A stretch of DNA of 64,000 nt, taken from positions 9,922,001-9,986,000 of the forward strand of contig NC_079876.1 in NCBI RefSeq assembly GCF_029227915.1, given 5' to 3'. Positions 61,966 through 64,000 of the stretch are shown one piece after another. The number at the start of each line of letters is the position of its first letter. Within the stretch, counting starts at the first letter, position 1. Source of the stretch: Hydractinia symbiolongicarpus (Eukaryota > Cnidaria > Hydrozoa > Anthoathecata > Hydractiniidae). Position numbers and translations under genes: made by a program. The notes beneath the pieces were generated by a model, which was not told where the DNA came from, did no database searches, and saw only the letters and a program-made list of their open reading frames with translations.

Positions 61966-64000
61966 TAAATTTTTAAATGAAGCGCTACCACAGCGCCCGG
62001 TATAATCGCTGAGTTCCGGCAATCACGTCAAATTAAGAAGAATGTTATTTCTTGGAGTCCAATTGTCTCATTTATCATAATTATCAGGTTGCAGTCCAAA
62101 GTTAGTTCAATTAAGTCCCATAGTCAATCGTTTCATTGTTAAAAGCGATGCAACCTAGTAATATCAGAAAAATATCGCTAAATGCATGTTGGTACGAATA
62201 GGTGACCCAACCGTTGTAACTCAAACGGACTGACACCGTTAGAAAGTCAGTGAAATGTAGTATTTAAAACTGTCTCTATTACTTCAGCGCGCGCTACCGG
62301 CTAGGATGGGTCCCACAGTAAGAAATGACTCATTAATCTAAATTTTTTAAAGAAGTGCTACCACAGCGCCCAGTGTAATCGCTGAGTTCCGGCAATCATG
62401 TCAAATTAGGAGAATGTTATTTCTTGGAATCCAATTTTCTCATTTATCACATTTATCAGGTCACAGTCCAAAGTTAGTTCAGTTAAGTCCCACAGTCAAT
62501 CGTTTCACTGTTAAAAGCGATGCAACCTAGTAATATCAGATAAATATCGCTAAATACATGTTGGTACGAATATGTGACCCAACCGTTGTAACCCAAACGA
62601 ACTGACACCGCTACAAAGTCAATGAAATGTAGTTTTTGAAACTGTCGCTATTTCTTTAGTGCGTGATAACGGCTACGATTGGTCCCACAGTAAAAAATGA
62701 CTTATTAATCTAAATTTTTAAATGAAGCGCTACCACAGCGCCCAGTGTAATCCCTGAGTTCCGGCAATCATGTCAAATTAAGAAGAATGTTATTTCTTGG
62801 AGTCCAATTTTTTTCATTTATCACATTTATCAGGTCACAGTCCAAAGTTAGTTCAATTAAGTCCCACAGTCAATCGTTTCACTGCTGAAAGCGATGCAAC
62901 CTAGTAATATCAGATAAATATCGCTAAATACATGTTGGTACGAATATGTGACCCAACCGTTGAAACTCAAACGGACTGACACCGTTAGAAAGTCAGTGAA
63001 ATGTAGTATTTGAAACTGTCTATATTACATCAGCGCGCGCTAACGGCTAGGATTTGTCTCACAGTAAAGAATGACTTATTTATCTAAATTTTTAAATGAA
63101 GCGCTACCACAGCGCCCGGTATAATCGCTGAGTTCCGGCAATCACGTCAAATTAAGAAGAATGTTATTTCTTGGAGTCCAATTGTCTCATTTATCATAAT
63201 TATCAGGTTGCAGTCCAAAGTTAGTTCAATTAAGTCCCACAGTCAATCGTTTCATTGTTAAAAGCGATGCAACCTAGTAATATCAGAAAAATATCGCTAA
63301 ATGCATGTTGGTACGAATAGGTGACCCAACCGTTGTAACTCAAACGGACTGACACCGTTAGAAAGTCAGTGAAATGTAGTATTTAAAACTGTCTCTATTA
63401 CTTCAGCGCGCGCTACCGGCTAGGATGGGTCCCACAGTAAGAAATGACTCATTAATCTAAATTTTTTAAAGAAGTGCTACCACAGCGCCCAGTGTAATCG
63501 CTGAGTTCCGGCAATCATGTCAAATTAGGAGAATGTTATTTCTTGGAATCCAATTTTCTCATTTATCACATTTATCAGGTCACAGTCCAAAGTTAGTTCA
63601 GTTAAGTCCCACAGTCAATCGTTTCACTGTTAAAAGCGATGCAACCTAGTAATATCAGATAAATATCGCTAAATACATGTTGGTACGAATATGTGACCCA
63701 ACCGCTGTAACTCAAACGGACTGACACCGTTAGAAAGTCAATGAAATGTAGTTTTTGAAACTGTCGCTATTTTTTTAGTGCGTGATAACGGCTAGGATTG
63801 GTCCCACAGTAAAAAATGACTTATTAATCTAAATTTTTAAATGAAGCGCTACCACAGCGCCCAGTGTAATCCCTGAGTTCCGGCAATCATGTTAAATTAA
63901 GAAGAATGTTATTTCTTGGAGTCCAATTTTTTTCATTTATCACATTTATCAGGTCACAGTCCAAAGTTAGTTCAATTAAGTCCCACAGTCAATCGTTTCA

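Larger units (their letters stand above)
27801..64000 (+). repeat. Right arm of ~373-bp satellite array
   Basis: The same satellite continues after the transposon in the same phase and orientation. The first bases after the element (TTAAGTCCCACAACCAATCG) are the exact continuation of the monomer that was split at 27058. The array runs to the end of the window without another interruption. The proportion of classes C, D and E is higher here than in the left 19 kb, and order becomes strictly trimeric after about 52.7 kb. No gene is visible anywhere in this stretch. Confidence 0.98.
52707..64000 (+). repeat. Trimeric higher-order repeat block (C-B-D)
   Basis: From 52707 the classes follow C-B-D with a repeat unit of about 1,119 bp (for example 53826-54944). 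Only two phase breaks are seen: near 55.6 kb a B-type unit stands in the D position, and near 58.98 kb a D-type 5' half is joined to a C-type 3' half. The D units all have TTGCAG. Copies of the same class differ by only a few bases, much less than copies of different classes. This is the most homogenised part of the window, and it runs past the window's right edge. Confidence 0.88.

Noticed and set aside
1-64000. CRISPR-like or bacterial repeat array
   Set aside because: The whole 373-bp unit is repeated, with no alternation of short identical repeats and unique spacers, and no cas genes or other coding sequence.

Overview
The window is one block of eukaryotic satellite DNA. From base 1 to base 64000 it consists of about 170 head-to-tail copies of an AT-rich monomer of about 373 bp, all in the same orientation. 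A single 742-bp transposon insertion at 27059-27800 is the only interruption. I find no protein-coding gene, tRNA, rRNA, CRISPR array or bacterial-type operon. The few open frames of 60-75 codons are chance frames in the satellite or in the transposon. Long uniform satellite of this kind is typical of centromeric, pericentromeric or other heterochromatic blocks. The TTAA-flanked piggyBac-like element suggests an animal, but the species cannot be named from the sequence.

To set a phase, I start each monomer at the conserved AAGAAGAATG. The segment that follows it sorts monomers into five classes. Class A reads CACTTTCACATTTTTAAGG and then CATAATC. Class B reads TTTTTTTCATTTATCAC and then AAAGTTAG. 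Class C reads AGGAGAATG with GGAATCC and AAGTGCTACCAC. Class D reads CATTTATCATAATTATCAGG and is usually preceded by CGGTATAATCG. Class E reads CACTTATAAC and then GACCAAAATC.

Layout: 1-10286 is a mix of A and B with a few C and D, and it carries recent 747-bp dimer duplications. 10382-16360 is two copies of an 8-mer higher-order repeat in the order A-B-B-D-B-B-B-B. 16361-19525 is a rearranged relative of that 8-mer and ends in a truncated 176-bp monomer. 19526-27058 is a different domain where class E first appears and E-B-C-B-D recurs. The transposon lies at 27059-27800. 27801-43289 is a mosaic of all classes. 43290-52706 holds a 1,492-bp 4-mer duplication and further mosaic. 52707-64000 is a regular B-D-C trimer of about 1,119 bp, inside which a 2,985-bp (8-monomer) block has been tandemly duplicated.

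The main interest is evolutionary. Recent unequal exchanges can be read at monomer resolution, including chimeric junction monomers. There is a sharp domain boundary at a deleted monomer. One piggyBac-like miniature element with asymmetric GC-rich subterminal palindromes has inserted in the array. Class assignments and most offsets come from reading the sequence by eye. Exact percent identities were not computed.
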